Source of the DNA: Aralia elata | Taxonomy: Eukaryota > Streptophyta > Magnoliopsida > Apiales > Araliaceae | Reading direction: 5' to 3' | Length of the DNA stretch: 64,000 nucleotides | NCBI GenBank assembly: GCA_034770075.1 | Contig: CM068383.1 | Location: 44,907,222 to 44,971,221 of the forward strand | The notes under the pieces: generated by a model | What the model was told of the DNA's origin: nothing | Databases searched by the model: none | Seen by the model: only the letters and a program-made list of their open reading frames with translations | Program-made: the position numbers and the translations under genes | Shown: piece by piece, positions 55,467 to 64,000 of the stretch | Layout of the letters: every line of letters begins with the position of its first letter | How positions within the stretch are numbered: the first letter of the stretch is position 1

Positions 55467-56629
55467 CCTTGTTTGGATATTACTGGTTTCTGGGTCCAAT
55501 TGTCGATGGTCAGGTCAGATGAAATGCGCTGGATGAAAGAGGTCCTCACATCGGATACCTCCCCGATGATTACGGATACATCGCCTGAGTCCTTCTCCAT
55601 ATCTTCTCCAGGAATAATCAGCCCTGCCCAATCGATGACAGGTACAACTTGCTGGGCTCCCGGTGGTGTGATAACATTCGTCCCCTCCTTACTGCTTGTT
55701 GATTGTCCGGGGATATAGCATTTGGTTTCAAACTCTTTTGCGACCTCCTGCAGGAAACTTTCCCTCTGGGCCGACTCATTTCGTGTGGGGGTTAACTCTT
55801 CATTCCCCGCCCCAATCACAGGTCCGCTGATCCCCTGCTCATTGTCGACTTTGGTCACTGGGCTGCCAACTAGTCGAATCAGAGTCGCACCCTGACGGTG
55901 TCCCCGTACTGCGCCCACATGGTATCCCAACCCTGCCTTGCCTATCTGCTGTGGTAGGTGGATGGGCTTGGTGATTCCCTGACTGCTTTTCCCTAGTCCC
56001 TGTCCAGGTTGGAAGTTCATTTTAATCATTTCCCTTGCCACAAAGGTGAGTTCCGGAGAGACCCTTGGTTTCACAGCTGGAGATCCCAGGCATCTATAAT
56101 GGGGAGTGCTAATCTCTAGTGCTTGAAAGCTGGCAGGAGCCGCTGACTCATCCACATTGATTACTGGTAGGCCACTCCTGGGAGGAGAAGGGTCATCACA
56201 TTCGGCCGAGATTGTTACCAGATTCCCATCGATGATCAACTTGATTTGTTGGTGGAGCGTGGAAGGAACTGCCCCGGCCATGTGTATCCACGGCCTCCCT
56301 AACAGCAGGTTGTAGCTTGCCGTAATATCTAGGACTTGGAAGGATATATCAAAAGTACAGGGCCCTATCTCCACTGGCAATTCTATCTCCCCGATGGTAT
56401 CCCTCCGGGATCCGTCAAAAGCCCGAACCACCACATGACTGGCCCGTAGGCGCTTGGGACTGATGCTCATTTTCTTCAGCGTACTGAGAGGACATATATT
56501 CAATGCCGATCCCCCGTCGATCAGCACCCCATTCATGACATATCCTGAGGAGATTACCGGCGATGTGTAGCGGTTTTCGGTGCCCCCTTCCCTCTTTGGG
56601 AATGTCCTCATCCGTAAAGGATATTGCAT
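55463..56629 (-). CDS. Element B protease with G-patch
   Basis: A 388-codon frame overlapping the end of gag in another frame. Retropepsin-like core: LIDGGSALN with Asp38, and LLLGRPWIH (108-116). At about 200-237 a G-patch follows (MIKMNFQPGQGLGKSSQG ... GKAGLGY), a nucleic-acid-binding motif also seen after protease in some other retroelements. The C-terminal 150 residues are not recognised. It should process the polyprotein. In relatives gag and protease are one frame, so the change of frame near 56540-56580 looks like a small indel, though a frameshift signal cannot be excluded. The ATG at the start is probably not a real initiation site. Confidence 0.85.
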   Translation of the reverse strand: MQYPLRMRTFPKREGGTENRYTSPVISSGYVMNGVLIDGGSALNICPLSTLKKMSISPKRLRASHVVVRAFDGSRRDTIGEIELPVEIGPCTFDISFQVLDITASYNLLLGRPWIHMAGAVPSTLHQQIKLIIDGNLVTISAECDDPSPPRSGLPVINVDESAAPASFQALEISTPHYRCLGSPAVKPRVSPELTFVAREMIKMNFQPGQGLGKSSQGITKPIHLPQQIGKAGLGYHVGAVRGHRQGATLIRLVGSPVTKVDNEQGISGPVIGAGNEELTPTRNESAQRESFLQEVAKEFETKCYIPGQSTSSKEGTNVITPPGAQQVVPVIDWAGLIIPGEDMEKDSGDVSVIIGEVSDVRTSFIQRISSDLTIDNWTQKPVISKQG

Positions 56630-58637
56630 CGGTTTCCAATAAGTGGCCTACCAGCTGGCCGAAACCCTCCTCACTAATTTCTTTGGGCACAAATGCCTCC
56701 TCAAGAACCTTCATCAGGGTTTTGCAATGCTTATTGGATGACAACACCAAGTCCATGACTGATGTTAGGGTTGATTCCTCATTTAAAATCTGGATCCCCC
56801 TCGTTTCTGGGTGATCCATCCTTTTCAAAAACTCTATGGCCCTTTCCTCGGAAACCTCTTCATTTTTTCTCTTTTGGTTCTCAAGGACTCGCCCGGGAAG
56901 ATATAAGGGGTTCCCCTTGGTCGTCACGGAAGCACAACTGGCCGCTTCCTCTGGGATTCCCCCATAATTCCAGGGTATAGTCCTCAGACTACTGATAGGG
57001 AGCTGCGGCCTTGCTGCAAGGATGATGGGCCTCGGGGCTGTCAACTTGACAGGTCCTTCCATGCCATTTGTACTTATCCCTATCAACCTGATGGGCGTTA
57101 CCCGTGCATCCCCATGATCATGTATCATGTTGATCATCTCCTCAACTTTCTGCACATAGTTCAACCTTGGCGGCCCTCCAGCTTCACTTGCCTCCGTCGC
57201 ATTAACTCCCCCTCCATCATGTCTTGGCAAGGGATTTGCCTTAACATTCGGGGAGTCCGGTTGTTCCACCACAATTTCCCCACTGTCTATCATGTTTTGG
57301 ATTCGATGTTTCAACGTCCAGCAATCTTGTGTATCATGGCCAGGGGAACTGGAGTGGTATGCACATCGCTTACTCGGGTCAAACCTTCTACCCTTTGGGT
57401 CACTCGGTGGTGCCAGACCAACTATCTTCTTTTGGGCTACTAATACCGCTAATACCCGTTCAAGCGGCTCCCCGAGCGGGGTGAATACTCGATTCTGCGA
57501 GGCCTCATATCTTCTTCGCCCCTCTGCCCTTTGATCTGTGAAATTTGGCTGTCGGGATGGCCCTCCCCTCTGTACCTGTACCGGAAGATGGCTTTCTACT
57601 TTTCTGGATGACCCCTGTAGGATGACGGAGACATCCTCCTCCTTTTTCTTTTGGACCCTCCGGGAAGTGCTGCCATAGTTTCCATTCTGTATTTGCTCGG
57701 CAGCAGTTTCTAAAGCAGTAAGATCCCGGATTTTACCCGACTTCAACCCCATGTCTACCATCTCTCCATGTTTAATCATTTCAGCAAAGGGTCTTCCAAT
57801 CCCTGAGATGACCCGCTCATAATACGGGGCCTCTTGGATGTCTACAAAAGTCATCACCATCTTTGATTCGTTCATTGGGGGGTTCACCTGTGCGGCCAGG
57901 CCCCTCCATCGTTGGGCATATTCCCTGAAGGATTCCCTAGGCTGTTTTTTAACCTTTGTCATTTGGTACCTGTCAAGAGCCATCTGGGCCTGAAAGCTGT
58001 ATTGGGTTAAGAAGGTATGGGCCAATTCCTCCCAGTTGTGGATTCGGGCGTTGTCGAGGCGGGCATACCAGATTCTTGCCTCCCCTGTTAAGCTTTTCTG
58101 GAATAGCTGCATTCTTAACCCCTCATCTTCGGCATAAGACCCGAGTTCTCCAATGTATATTTTCAAGTGTGTATAGGGGTCTCCCTTTCCATTGTATTTT
58201 TCAAACTCGGGAACTTTGAACTTTTCTGGATATCTGGCTCCGGGGAAAACACATAGATCTGAGTAATTAACCCTGCCCAGGGAGCCTATGCCTTTTAGAG
58301 ATTGGATGGTCTCCTCCATGTGTTTCATTTTTCTCCGAAGGTCGTCATTGTCCCCTTCTTCTGGGATAGTAATCACTGTCCTGCCAGGTATGGGAACGGG
58401 CTTTGGGATGACTGGCTCGTCCTTGAGTTGGGGTTGGTCATCCTTACCCAGGTTTACAACATTTTTAGGAGGATTCTGGTCACCCCCTGGTGGTGGAATA
58501 TTATGTGATCCCTGGTTTACCGGATCCTGTCTGATTAAGAACTGTTCCTTTAGCATTGTGGCCATTTCCATCATCTGTTTTTTGAAATCATCAAACTCTT
58601 CCCGAGATATGGAACTATGATTAGGAATATCAGCCAT
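56415..58637 (-). CDS. Element B gag
   Basis: A 740-codon frame beginning MADIPNH; an in-frame TAA about 27 codons upstream bounds it, and the ATG at 58637 is the first. The retrotransposon gag (capsid) domain lies at about 140-310 (KFKVPEFEKYNGKGDPYTHL, SLTGEARIWYARLD, FREYAQRWRGLAAQV). An unusual zinc-knuckle form CAYHSSSPGHDTQDCW follows at 425-440 (Cys425, His428, His434, Cys439), as in other Ogre/Tat elements. Residues about 470-670 are a linker. The last 60 residues or so, after DEDIPKEGRGHRKPLHI, are probably out of the ancestral frame, which continues as protease. Gag forms the particle that packages the element's RNA. Confidence 0.9.
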   Translation of the reverse strand: MADIPNHSSISREEFDDFKKQMMEMATMLKEQFLIRQDPVNQGSHNIPPPGGDQNPPKNVVNLGKDDQPQLKDEPVIPKPVPIPGRTVITIPEEGDNDDLRRKMKHMEETIQSLKGIGSLGRVNYSDLCVFPGARYPEKFKVPEFEKYNGKGDPYTHLKIYIGELGSYAEDEGLRMQLFQKSLTGEARIWYARLDNARIHNWEELAHTFLTQYSFQAQMALDRYQMTKVKKQPRESFREYAQRWRGLAAQVNPPMNESKMVMTFVDIQEAPYYERVISGIGRPFAEMIKHGEMVDMGLKSGKIRDLTALETAAEQIQNGNYGSTSRRVQKKKEEDVSVILQGSSRKVESHLPVQVQRGGPSRQPNFTDQRAEGRRRYEASQNRVFTPLGEPLERVLAVLVAQKKIVGLAPPSDPKGRRFDPSKRCAYHSSSPGHDTQDCWTLKHRIQNMIDSGEIVVEQPDSPNVKANPLPRHDGGGVNATEASEAGGPPRLNYVQKVEEMINMIHDHGDARVTPIRLIGISTNGMEGPVKLTAPRPIILAARPQLPISSLRTIPWNYGGIPEEAASCASVTTKGNPLYLPGRVLENQKRKNEEVSEERAIEFLKRMDHPETRGIQILNEESTLTSVMDLVLSSNKHCKTLMKVLEEAFVPKEISEEGFGQLVGHLLETDAISFTDEDIPKEGRGHRKPLHIAGNLLRICHEWGADRRGIGIEYMSSQYAEENEHQSQAPTGQSCGGSGF

Positions 58638-59409
58638 TTCAGATGTAGAATTCTGGGCTCTCTTAGACTGCGAACGGGTTTGAGGAGCAATCCTACAGAG
58701 ACAACGGTTCGAAGTTTAGTCCCGGGGAAATGAAAACATGGATGCATGCTAAAACTGTAAATTTTTTGGTGTTTTTTGGGTTTTTTTTAATCTTTCCCTG
58801 CAAAAGAGAAAGTTAGTAGTCCTTTAGTGCCATAACCAATGCTAAACATGCTTTATTATGCTCCCCCAACTATTCCCTGCAATCCACAGCGGTTAGTAAT
58901 CTCTTTCGACACAGAAAAAGGGATGTATGAATATTGAATGAGATCATGACATTTAGACATATAAACGTAAAAGGCATGAAGAGACTTTTCCTGCGTTGGG
59001 TTTATCAGAGGCTGACCTATCCTAGGGTTACTCTCACGGGCTTTTCGGCATGAAGGTTCCCAAATCTTCGCAATCTACTCGTTTGAGCCCTTTCGATTGG
59101 AGCGGATTTGAGTGGTGCGTTTCCTGAGCCATCTCCGGGGAGCAGCCCCATCGAGTCCAGTAATAAGCAACCGACGGGTTCGCCTCAGGAGGAGGTACTC
59201 TCTCAACATACATTCATATTCATCGTCCTCACCGTATGCAAATGATTACTTTGAAGTAAAGCAAACCCATTCAATCATTCATTCATTGGACAACAACACA
59301 CATTCACACAACAATAAAAAGAAGTCAAAATGTCGCACGCACATACACATTTATAAATTTTAAAGGATAGGATAGCATCAAGACTTGAACGCGGCTTAAG
59401 CCCTCGCCG
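58638..59409 (-). other. 5' leader of element B
   Basis: Between primer site and gag. It contains blocks shared with element A's leader (31242-31680) and short A/T-rich runs. There is no upstream ORF1, which distinguishes it from classical Ogre elements. The shared leader may hold the packaging signal. Confidence 0.75.
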
Positions 59410-59427
59410 TCCCCAGCAGAGTCGCCA
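59410..59427 (-). other. Element B primer binding site, tRNA-Arg type
   Basis: The minus strand reads TGGCGACTCTGCTGGGGA, two bases from the LTR end, identical to the site in element A. Confidence 0.85.
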
Positions 59428-59429
59428 GC

Positions 59430-61561
59430 TGTCGACGCCGGGTTCTCGCTTTCTCGTCTCTTTTTAGTCTTTTCCAATTTTAGCCTTTCGATTTAGATGA
59501 CGTTTGGAAAAGGTCGGCATTGATGTCGACGGGGTTTTGAAAGATCGCATTTTTATGATGAGCCAATTAACCAGAGTCGCCAGTTGGTATATTTGAAATG
59601 GATGTACCAACTCATCCGAGTTTTCGTTTTTTTATAAATCGCTGGCTCATGTGTGACTCCGAATTAATTGGTCTGCGAATCGAGATTCATAGAGTTCGGG
59701 GGCTTGTTTAAGTGAGGGGAAGGTGTTAGGCACCCCTCGACTTCCGTGAAACACGGTTACCGCAATCTTGATGCTTTCCAATCCTTTAATTCATGAATGT
59801 GTGTGTGCGCGCGCTTGTGTGTGGGTGTGTGTGTCTATGTGAATGATGGGGTGAGTTTGTATGAAAGAATCATTTGGATTTTTAGGGAAAGTCGTGCTTT
59901 AATTTGATAACGCTTCGGAATGTCTTTTCGGTATACACGAGCAAGCTTTATTCTTTATGAGAAAGGTTTGATTTTAATTTATCAAAACTATGAGATTTTC
60001 ATTAGGTGTCGTTTTGGCAAAACAAGAGTTTTAAACCTTCGTCAAAATAGGAATCGAGATCTATACGTTGCTTTCGTGGAACGATCGGGCAATTTCTAGA
60101 ATCTCTTTCACCCTATGCACAAAGATTCAATAAAATGTTACTTATTTGCAAAATCATTTTGTGTGATATTTGAAAACGATTTTCTTTAGCTTTTTCGTTA
60201 GATAGGAATCGACATTCATTAACACTTCTCAAATTTTAACCTCGTGATTCTAATATCCTACTTTGATTGATTTTATGAAAGTCTTCATTATTTGGCTTTG
60301 AAATCAATTTCGTGTCATAAATCAAATCAAGCATTAAAATGCGTTGGGGCTATTCATGGGCATGTAAGCCATCAAAATGTCCCCGAACGCCAACAATCAC
60401 AAATTTCACTATTTCAGGGCCTTAAGCACGATTCTCGCCTTAGCGTCGTTTTAAGGCCCAACGGTTACACGTTTACAACGAAGGATTACATTGTTCCTAA
60501 ATACATACGTCAAAATTTGTCCATCATCGGATTCGGACCATGGCGTCACGCTCCTAGGCTCACATCCACAATTTATCACAAACATCAAATAGATACAATA
60601 ACATAACTAACAACGGATTATTTAACGCCCCACAATGGTCCAAATTTAACAATCTAAATAGATCAATTCCACCTAATGTATATATCGTTATGAACGAGCA
60701 AAAACCTCACCCAATGGATATCATCGGATTATTAGGGAGAAATTTGTTCCGATGGAAACCTCTCTAATAATTCCCAATCCATTGTTCCACAATAATTTTC
60801 ATGAAATCTACATTTAATTCAATCAAATCATATAATAGAAATTGATATAACAAAAGAGATTTCACCTTGCGATTGATATCCAAATGAATGTAAATTTGAT
60901 GTATTCGAATAGAAGGAGAAATATATGTGATACAATCAACTCAAGAGATATTAATCCTCACTTTTTCCTTCCTTTCTCTCCTATTTTGTTGCAAAATTAT
61001 GGTGTTTTTTCCTCTCTATTTCCGATTTTTTTGCTGCTGTTTTCCGCTGGAACTCTTCCTCTTTCAAATTTTTGCTGAACCTCCTGTATGCTGCCTGAAG
61101 CTGGCTTAAATAGGCTGGCCAGAGCCAGCCGCAGATCTATCTGCGGCTGGCCGCAGATGGATCTGCGGCTGGCCAGCTGGCACGCCTCCCATCGCACTCA
61201 GCTGGTAGTGCTGATTTCCTGGTTTCCGTGCTGGCGCACCCACTTGGCCGCAGATCTATCCGCGGCTGGCGGGCTTGACTTTCTCGATTTTCGTGCCACG
61301 CCTCGATTTTCGTGCCGCAACGTCGGTTTTCGCTGACAGGCTCGTATTCTGCAGTCCGAGAATCATTGAGAAGCGCGCCACACCTTCCGGGAATGCCAAA
61401 TTCGGATAGCCCTGCTATCATGTCGATTTCGGCTGCAAATTATCATGGTGGCGTCGAGTGTCCGTACTTTTCCTATCTTTTGCTCTCGCAGGCCGATCCA
61501 TTTGACGAATTTGCCCTCCTGTCAAGGTTAGTATACGAAGTGCAAAATTTGGGTGTCTACA
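59430..61561 (-). repeat. 5' LTR of element B (2132 bp)
   Basis: Nearly identical to 43408-45537; the differences I noticed are single substitutions or T-run length changes. It carries the TATTTAAG box at 61113-61106 and the GC-rich inverted repeat at 61126-61151. Confidence 0.95.
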
Positions 61562-63712
61562 CATGTAACATGTCATGCTCTTACAGTATAAAATTTAAAG
61601 CAATTAATCATCGAGTTCACAAAACAACTAGGAACGAAAGACTTGCCTGGTTCGTAGATTATCATTTACCGTGACCAGCTTATGTTTATCTACACTTCAT
61701 GTATCCTACACGATATATATAATCATGTACATGATTTGTTAGCCACATATCAACACTTAGAATTAATTCTACTTAACATTTCAAGATCCTTCACTTTATT
61801 CTCTTTACAATTCCTAAGCTAGGAATTAAGTTCCATTAGGGCTCCTTGTAAACCTTCATTTTATTGCGTCTCGCTTTAATCGACACTTAACCACTGGCTA
61901 AGTTTTAAACTTTGTTCTACATTAGATGTGTAATGGTTATAAGTAATTCTTGTTTAGGGTAACATATGATAACCAAAAAGAAAAGAATTAAAAAAAATAG
62001 GAAAAAGTTTCCATTTTTGCAATTCTCGCCGGGGCGAGAAAATTATAACATGAAACTCTCACCGGGGCGAGAAATTCCCTAACAAAAACCTCGTCGGGGC
62101 GAGACATCTGATTTCCAGATTCTGCAGTTCGCGAACTGCAGAATTTCAAAGCCAAAAATTCCCAATTCCTTCATCCAATAGGCAATTTTCGCATACCCAG
62201 ACTTCATACATAATGTAAAACTAAAACCTAACATGTGTACACTGATTCTAACAACATAAATTGCTTAAATAACAAATTTTAAAGACCCAAAATCAAAGTT
62301 CATGCTAGTTTTTCATATTTGAACAAATTTAACGAATCAAACTCTCACGAATTCGTTTCTCCACCAATTTAATTGACTTAACTTGCAACGTTTTCGTTTC
62401 TCAGAATACTAACACAATCCATTATTAATTACAGACTTTATACATGAATTAACTATTAATTTTAGTCTCAAAATAGACTAAAATATACATATTACTACAA
62501 AACTCAATTTTCTTCTTCTAATTCATGTTTTCATGAATTTGATAATTCCAAAATTATATATAAACACCAAATAACGGATTAAGCATGCTTATAAACATAT
62601 ATTACCAATACTTCATCAAATCCTTCAACCAAAAATCCATTTTAAAGAAAACTCAATGAATATGAAATTAACAACTCAAAGCTAGATTATTACCTTTGAT
62701 TCTTGCTTAGGTTATCTAGATGATGACAATAATTGCTTGCTAAATCTTCTTCCTTCTCTTGATTTCTCAAGTGCTTTTTCAATTTCACAGAGAATCCTTT
62801 TTCTCTCACTTTCTCTCTTCCTCCCTTCTCTGTGTTCTCTCTTCTCCAGACTTAGGAGAATAACATAAAAAAATAAAACCTCTCCTTTAGTTAGTTACAA
62901 AAAAAAGGGTCTCTAGGCCATGTTTGGCTAGAACCCAATTAAACCTCCTTTCTTTATTTTAATATTTTTTTAATATGATAAACCATGTCACACTTAAATA
63001 TAATTTTATTTAATAAAATAATTTTGTTTAATAAAATCATCTTTCACTTAATAAATAATTTTATTGAGTAAAATTATTCATCCTCTCATTTAATAAATTA
63101 CCAACATCTATGCATAATAAAACACGCATCAAAAATATAAAAATATTTATCTTCACCTTACTTAATATTCTTATACAAATAAATTATCACACAATATTCT
63201 CATCAAATATTTATTTTATTAAATAATCATTCCAATTAAAACATTTATTCTTCTCAATAAATATTTTATCCATTTACGACATTCACAATCGTAATACACT
63301 AGCATGTAACATATTATTTTCTCATTTTATCAAAACAAATATTAATTCACTATTTTAATTAAGTGAATTATTCACATTATTATGAAATACAATCCATAAC
63401 AATTTCATTACTAACAAGGCATAATAATTAAAATATATTATTTCATAATATAATTTCAATTTAATAACATTCAGTTATTATCCTTTTGTAACAATTTCAT
63501 TTACTATCATCAATGGTTTAATTTACCATTAAACCTCATTTTTTTCCAATTTAAGAATATATGTATTCCTCTTCTATATTCACACAAAATCACATATTTC
63601 ACAGCATATAACACATATAAAAATATATATATTCGAACCCGACATATCTCATAATAAGAATTTTATTCGCTAAATTCTTATTTAATAATTCCTGAAAATT
63701 CGGGTTGTCACA
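61562..63712 (-). repeat. 5' LTR of element C, right fragment
   Basis: Resumes the LTR broken at 43407, starting with CATGT (second copy of B's target duplication) and ending GGGTTGTCACA. Matches about 23320-25491. Only two clear copies of the CTCGCCGGGGCGAG-type palindrome plus a variant are present at about 62025-62104, one fewer than in the other LTR. Confidence 0.93.
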
Positions 63713-63717
63713 AAATA

Positions 63718-64000
63718 TGCTTATAAGCTTTATTTTCAACATCTTTTTCTAAAATATACTTTGCCGATTTACAATCAATTCTGACTAAAAACTTTTGGTT
63801 CAAAACATCGCTTTGAAATTTATTTATGCATTTTACTAAAGATAAAATTTCCTTTTTAATTGTACTATATTTAACTTGTGTATCATTCCAAACACCAGAG
63901 TGAAATCAGACAATTTGCTCTTTGGAGGTAGGAGTGAGTTTTTGTTTGAGAATTGCTCCAAAGCCTATTTTAGAAGCGTCCGTTTCAATGATTTTGAATG
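63718..64000 (-). pseudogene. Pararetrovirus RNase H, N-terminal part, with stop codon
   Basis: The minus strand from 64000 downwards encodes a caulimovirid RNase H (ETDASKIGFG, YSTIKKEILS, RIDCKSAK). A TGA at 63908-63906 interrupts it. It is continued, beyond element C, at 22673-22547. The reverse transcriptase should lie to the right of the window. The copy is non-functional because of the stop and the 41-kb insertion. Confidence 0.8.

Larger units (their letters stand above)
43408..61561 (-). mobile_element. Element B: near-complete Tat/Ogre/Retand-type gypsy element with captured antisense genes, TSD CATGT
   Basis: 18.15 kb. LTRs of 2130 and 2132 bp differ at roughly eight places by eye, so it is young. 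CATGT flanks it at 43403-43407 and 61562-61566. Order on the minus strand: 5' LTR, tRNA-Arg primer site, leader, gag, protease with G-patch, short intron, RT, two RNase H domains, integrase; then two genes on the opposite strand, a tandem array, polypurine tract and 3' LTR. The second, archaeal-type RNase H is diagnostic of the Tat lineage. No ORF1 upstream of gag is seen, which argues for a Retand- or Tat-type rather than a classical Ogre. Confidence 0.95.
22674..63712 (-). mobile_element. Element C: non-coding Del/Tekay-like gypsy element, expanded by nested insertions, TSD AAATA
   Basis: LTRs of about 2.8 kb (TGTAACGACCCC...GGGTTGTCACA) occupy 22674-25491 and, interrupted, 42753-63712. The target duplication AAATA is at 22669-22673 and 63713-63717, within a pararetrovirus RNase H gene. 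The primer site on the minus strand resembles tRNA-Met. Without nested insertions the interior is only about 2.9 kb and has no coding frame, so this is a non-autonomous derivative. Phrases such as GAGGACGAAATTCTTAGAAG near its 3' part (minus strand, about 40195-40225) resemble the 3' end of Del/Tekay chromoviruses. Confidence 0.9.

Overview
The window is repeat-dense nuclear DNA of a flowering plant, probably a eudicot. The species cannot be named from this sequence. I found no ordinary host gene and no tRNA or rRNA gene. Nearly every base belongs to an LTR retrotransposon or to an endogenous pararetrovirus. The elements are inserted into one another, and most junctions can be fixed by 5-bp target-site duplications (TSDs).

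Left part (1-20575). A non-autonomous Athila-type Ty3/gypsy element (1-6054, 5' end outside the window, tRNA-Asp primer site, gag-derived ORF) sits inside a decayed Ty1/copia element whose pol remnant and 3' LTR follow (6055-10051). A solo LTR of the same copia family (10223-12035, TSD CATTC) and a gag-protease-only Athila-type element on the minus strand (13403-19878, TSD ATGAC) lie inside a degraded, probably Del/Tekay-like, LTR sequence.

Pararetrovirus (about 20613-22673 and 63718-64000, minus strand). The end of a caulimovirid RNase H domain is followed, through an ATGA stop/start overlap, by an intact 382-codon second ORF and then a TATA box and poly(A) signal. The layout resembles florendoviruses. 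The RNase H is split by a 41-kb insertion (22674-63712, TSD AAATA).

That insertion is a non-coding Del/Tekay-like element (C, minus strand, tRNA-Met-type primer site). It holds: a solo Athila-like LTR (25536-27046); a rearranged Tat/Ogre-type element A on the plus strand (27274-40127, TSD ATACT), itself with a solo LTR in its 5' LTR (27852-29759, TSD AGAGA); and, inside C's right LTR, a young Tat/Ogre/Retand-type element B on the minus strand (43408-61561, TSD CATGT).

Element B is the most informative part. It has a tRNA-Arg primer site, gag, a protease followed by a G-patch, and an intact RT/dual RNase H/integrase ORF. A predicted 169-nt intron would join protease to RT in frame. Between pol and its 3' LTR, on the opposite strand, it carries two captured plant genes: one spliced gene resembling plant mobile domain proteins and one DUF7745-like gene. 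Both are lightly damaged. Beyond them is a 139-bp tandem array. A GC-rich inverted repeat (GCCGCAGAT/ATCTGCGGC) stands next to the TATA-like box both in the LTR promoter and upstream of the captured gene. Element A shares B's ends, primer site, leader and a diverged version of the array, but has only shuffled pol pieces, so it probably depended on a B-like partner.
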